This document shows positions 15,172 to 17,236 of a stretch of 17,236 nucleotides of DNA, in pieces. The stretch is from the NCBI GenBank assembly GCA_937911795.1, contig CALDPJ010000256.1, positions 1 through 17,236 on the forward strand. Direction: 5' to 3'. The stretch's first letter is position 1, and each line of letters begins with the position of its first letter. The stretch comes from an uncultured Flavobacteriales bacterium (lineage in GTDB: Bacteria; Bacteroidota; Bacteroidia; Flavobacteriales_D; SKUL01). The translations under genes and the position numbers were made by a program. The notes under the pieces are model-generated. The model ran no database searches. It saw only the letters and a program-made list of their open reading frames with translations, and had not been told where the DNA came from.

Positions 15172-15909
15172 CTATCGCAAACCTACGCTGCGAAGCATTG
15201 CTTTGGCCGCGATTTTTGCCAAAGCTTTTAGCGAAATATTGCCCCTGAGCATTTGTTCCAGCTGTTGGGCTTTGTAGTGATACATGTCCGGGTGAATGGC
15301 TTGAAAATTTTCAGGAAACTTTTTTTCGGGTGGCTGGAAACCAGATCCTTTCCTGATATAAACAAAACTATTTTGACGGTACCACACCTGAATCTCCGGA
15401 ATGTCCCAGATTCGTGGCCGTATTAAGTCAAACCTTTCGAAATTGTGCCTGGCAAACAATTCCGACCAGTATTCCGGCCATTTTTCGTTCAGGTGGTTTT
15501 GACCGGCCTGAAAAGGAATGGCTGCCGAAAAGACAATGATATCGCCAGCGGATGTTAATGTTTCTACAAATTGCGCGGCGGATTCAGGTGGAAGGTGCTC
15601 AGCAACTTCAAAACTGATTACGAGGTCAAATTTTCGATCGAGTTGCAGCGGCTGGCTCAGATCTGCTCTAATCAATCGTTCAGGAGAAACATGTTTAGCG
15701 AATTTTGTAACGTCCACCCAGGCTCCGTCAACACCCAATACATCGGCAACGCCATGGTGATGAAAAACTTCCAGAAAATTGCCAATACCACAACCGAAAT
15801 CTACTACACTACGTGGTTGAAATAAATCGATCAGGTGCGGAACAAAAAGCTCTGGAGATCGCATGTTGTGCAGATCTTCATCGTGAAAATAGGTTAGTTT
15901 TTTAACCAT
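15172..15909 (-). CDS. Class I SAM-dependent methyltransferase
   Basis: The 245-aa product has the Rossmann methyltransferase core: motif I VVDFGCGIGNFLE (35-47), acidic Asp61 after strand 2 (VLGVDGAWVD), and the motif II/III area FDLVISFEVAEHLPPE (94-109), typical of UbiE/Methyltransf_11-type enzymes with an EHL tail. The C-terminal third (PPEKKFPENFQAIHPDMYHY onward) is not part of the core and may set substrate choice; substrate unknown. It begins within the tail of the GT25 gene (16-nt overlap, different frame), so the two are translated together and it may modify a glycan or glycoconjugate (inference). The stop faces the phosphohexomutase stop across 3 nt. Confidence 0.88.
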   Translation of the reverse strand: MVKKLTYFHDEDLHNMRSPELFVPHLIDLFQPRSVVDFGCGIGNFLEVFHHHGVADVLGVDGAWVDVTKFAKHVSPERLIRADLSQPLQLDRKFDLVISFEVAEHLPPESAAQFVETLTSAGDIIVFSAAIPFQAGQNHLNEKWPEYWSELFARHNFERFDLIRPRIWDIPEIQVWYRQNSFVYIRKGSGFQPPEKKFPENFQAIHPDMYHYKAQQLEQMLRGNISLKALAKIAAKAMLRSVGLR

Positions 15910-16727
15910 TGCGGATTTTTGTCTGTTAATTCGACAAGTTGTCGTTTTTTAAAATTAATTCGACGCCTCCTTTTCAAAAATTGATAGAAAAGTGGAATCC
16001 GAAATTGGTCAATAATTTTGAAAACTTTTCCCAATGAAGAACTGGTAAAATAATCAATACTGCTCTTGAAAGGAGCTGTTTCTACAATTCTCGGGTACAC
16101 ACATCGTAAATCTTTAATAACGCCGCGATTGAAGTACCAACCCCAACTATCCGCACTTACCTGAATCGGCAGAATGTTTTTTGCCATTTTTTCTGCGGCA
16201 TGCAGCGAAATCAGATAGGCTCCGGTGGTAATTACCTGCGCTATATCAACAGGGGGATAAATTGCGAATTCATTGAGATACTTAACTGCACCTGGTTTAT
16301 TGAGTAACAATGGCTCCCATGATTGAAAGTAAAGCATTATTACTTCTTCAGTTGAAGTGTGTTGCAAAATAGATTTCAGGTGCTCCCTGAAATTGTCGGT
16401 CAATACCACATCGTCTTCCAAAATCAGCGTCCATGGGTATTGTTCTTTAACAATTGTTTGATAGATATTCAGATGCGAGAGTGCACATCCGATTGCCCCG
16501 GGTGAAAGCCATTGCGGGTTTTTATTTACAGCCTGCATATCACAAACCGCTTCCAGTTCTGTTGGAGTGAGTTCTTTGCCGTTTACTGCGTCTAAAAAGG
16601 TAAAAGCGAGACCGGCATTCTTCAATTCTGCCGTTATATGCTTTCTTCGCAGTTTTGCATCTGAAAGACTGATGACAAAAATGGGAATATCATCTTCCGT
16701 AGAAGAGGGAGTTATTTCGGTATTCAA
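15894..16727 (-). CDS. Glycosyltransferase family 25 protein (LPS biosynthesis type)
   Basis: This 277-aa protein matches GT25: N-terminal PIFVISLSDAKLRRKHI (15-31), the conserved WLSPGAIGCALSHLNIY (73-89) and the nucleotide-sugar/metal motif LILEDDVVL (101-109). GT25 enzymes add galactose or glucose residues to LPS, capsule or collagen-like acceptors. The tail LKRRRRINFKKRQ (251-263) is strongly basic, suited to membrane-surface binding. No ATG precedes the conserved N-terminus and an in-frame TAG stands upstream, so TTG at 16727 is the likely start. The surrounding DNA looks more A/T-rich than the metabolic genes to its left (impression, not counted), as often seen for surface-polysaccharide genes. 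It overlaps the methyltransferase gene by 16 nt. Confidence 0.87.
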   Translation of the reverse strand: MNTEITPSSTEDDIPIFVISLSDAKLRRKHITAELKNAGLAFTFLDAVNGKELTPTELEAVCDMQAVNKNPQWLSPGAIGCALSHLNIYQTIVKEQYPWTLILEDDVVLTDNFREHLKSILQHTSTEEVIMLYFQSWEPLLLNKPGAVKYLNEFAIYPPVDIAQVITTGAYLISLHAAEKMAKNILPIQVSADSWGWYFNRGVIKDLRCVYPRIVETAPFKSSIDYFTSSSLGKVFKIIDQFRIPLFYQFLKRRRRINFKKRQLVELTDKNPQWLKN

Positions 16728-16798
16728 CTTCAGGAAATTTTTCTTGAGCTAAAGTAGCAATTCTGCAGACGACCGGATTTAAGAATCCCAGAACAAAG

Positions 16799-17236
16799 TC
16801 AGAATATCAAATCCGCAGTATACTCAGCAACGTTGTTGCGCTCATCGGTAACGCGCAAAACAAATTTTCTTTTGCCCGGAGGTATTTTTCCGGGTTTAAT
16901 TTCATGCACGAGCCGCGCATTTTTTGCGTCAAATTCCATGAGCATCCACTCGCCGTCGATCCGCCCTTCGAAATGTTTAATGCCGGCCAGGTTGTCGCTG
17001 ATTTTAAAATCTATGCTCCGGGCACCACTCATTGATTTTCCATTGGAGATGTTGATTGGTCGGATGGTGGGTGGGGTCGTGTCAACACGCACCGTATAAT
17101 TTCCGAATTCTTTGACGCGGGTCGTAATCCAGCCATCCCTATATCTTCCTCCGCGTGCGCGGTGGTAATTATTGCCGGTCACTTTTGTAACAACAATTTT
17201 GTCTTCCAATCCTTCCGGCAGATCATTCACGCGGAT
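16799..17236 (-). CDS. C-terminal part of an M23 peptidase-like envelope protein, cut by window edge
   Basis: Only the last ~145 residues are visible; the frame is open to base 17236 (Ile-Arg precede the GTG at 17228-17230, so that codon is internal). The segment GGRYRDGWITTRVKEFGNY, DTTPPTIRP and SDNLAGIKHFEGRIDGEWM is an Ig-like C-terminal region that I associate with long Bacteroidota M23 (LytM-type) metallopeptidases, usually exported. The catalytic zinc motifs would lie outside the window, so the peptidase assignment rests on memory of this tail only. The gene lies 71 nt upstream of GT25 on the same strand, so co-transcription is possible. Confidence 0.6.
   Translation of the reverse strand: MRVNDLPEGLEDKIVVTKVTGNNYHRARGGRYRDGWITTRVKEFGNYTVRVDTTPPTIRPINISNGKSMSGARSIDFKISDNLAGIKHFEGRIDGEWMLMEFDAKNARLVHEIKPGKIPPGKRKFVLRVTDERNNVAEYTADLIF

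Noticed and set aside
16503..16530. Residue string KNPQWL occurring twice in the GT25 protein (near residue 69 and at the C-terminus)
   Set aside because: The DNA around the two copies does not look duplicated and the first is part of the family motif; probably chance.
16749..16756. TACTTTAG upstream of the GT25 start (minus strand) as a promoter
   Set aside because: One mismatch in the -7 box and no TTTG about 20 nt upstream; too weak to call.
1..17236. Search by eye for CRISPR repeats, tRNA/rRNA, transposase genes and toxin-antitoxin pairs
   Set aside because: None seen on either strand.

Overview
The window looks like chromosomal DNA from a member of the Bacteroidota (order not determinable from sequence alone). 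Three things support this. The primary sigma factor is short (287 aa) and lacks region 1.1. The clearest promoter, in front of rpoD, has the Bacteroidota form: TTTG, a 20-nt spacer, then TATCTTTG. Several genes are of types typical of this phylum: a BatA-domain von Willebrand factor protein, a long-form GAPDH, a TIGR02757 protein, and a dihydroorotase homologue that has lost its metal ligands. No mobile element, tRNA, rRNA or CRISPR array was seen.

Layout. (1) 1-1916, plus strand: a tightly packed unit with the end of a hybrid sensor kinase (receiver plus HPt), a lone receiver protein, a 92-aa protein of unknown function and a PhnP-like metallo-beta-lactamase-fold hydrolase. (2) 2007-6833, minus strand, transcribed from right to left: LolD-type ABC ATPase, TIGR02757 protein, BatA-domain membrane protein and degenerate dihydroorotase, with start/stop overlaps at two of the three junctions and a probable promoter at 6884-6915. 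(3) 6930-7037, minus: an unannotated 35-aa single-span membrane peptide. (4) 7117-9617, minus: promoter, rpoD, gap, terminator, apparently one operon coupling the primary sigma factor to a glycolytic enzyme. (5) 9633-11219, minus: an HtrA/Deg-family periplasmic protease with its own terminator. (6) 11357-15168, plus: dapF, a GNAT acetyltransferase, mltG and a phosphohexomutase, chained by overlaps or near-contact; this is a cell-envelope precursor and peptidoglycan unit. (7) 15172-17236, minus: the end of an M23 peptidase-like protein, a GT25 glycosyltransferase and a SAM methyltransferase, meeting region 6 tail to tail with only 3 nt between stop codons.

Most of the window is envelope biology (Lol ATPase, HtrA, DapF, MltG, M23 protein, GT25) plus core metabolism and transcription. 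I did not find a clearly new multi-gene defence or mobile system. The observations most worth following up are the dihydroorotase pseudoenzyme, the extended GAPDH and its pairing with rpoD, the 35-aa membrane peptide, and the HPt/receiver/unknown-protein/hydrolase unit. Several starts are non-ATG (TTG at 1155, GTG at 6120, GTG or TTG for the LolD gene, TTG at 16727), so start positions there depend on homology and overlap arguments.
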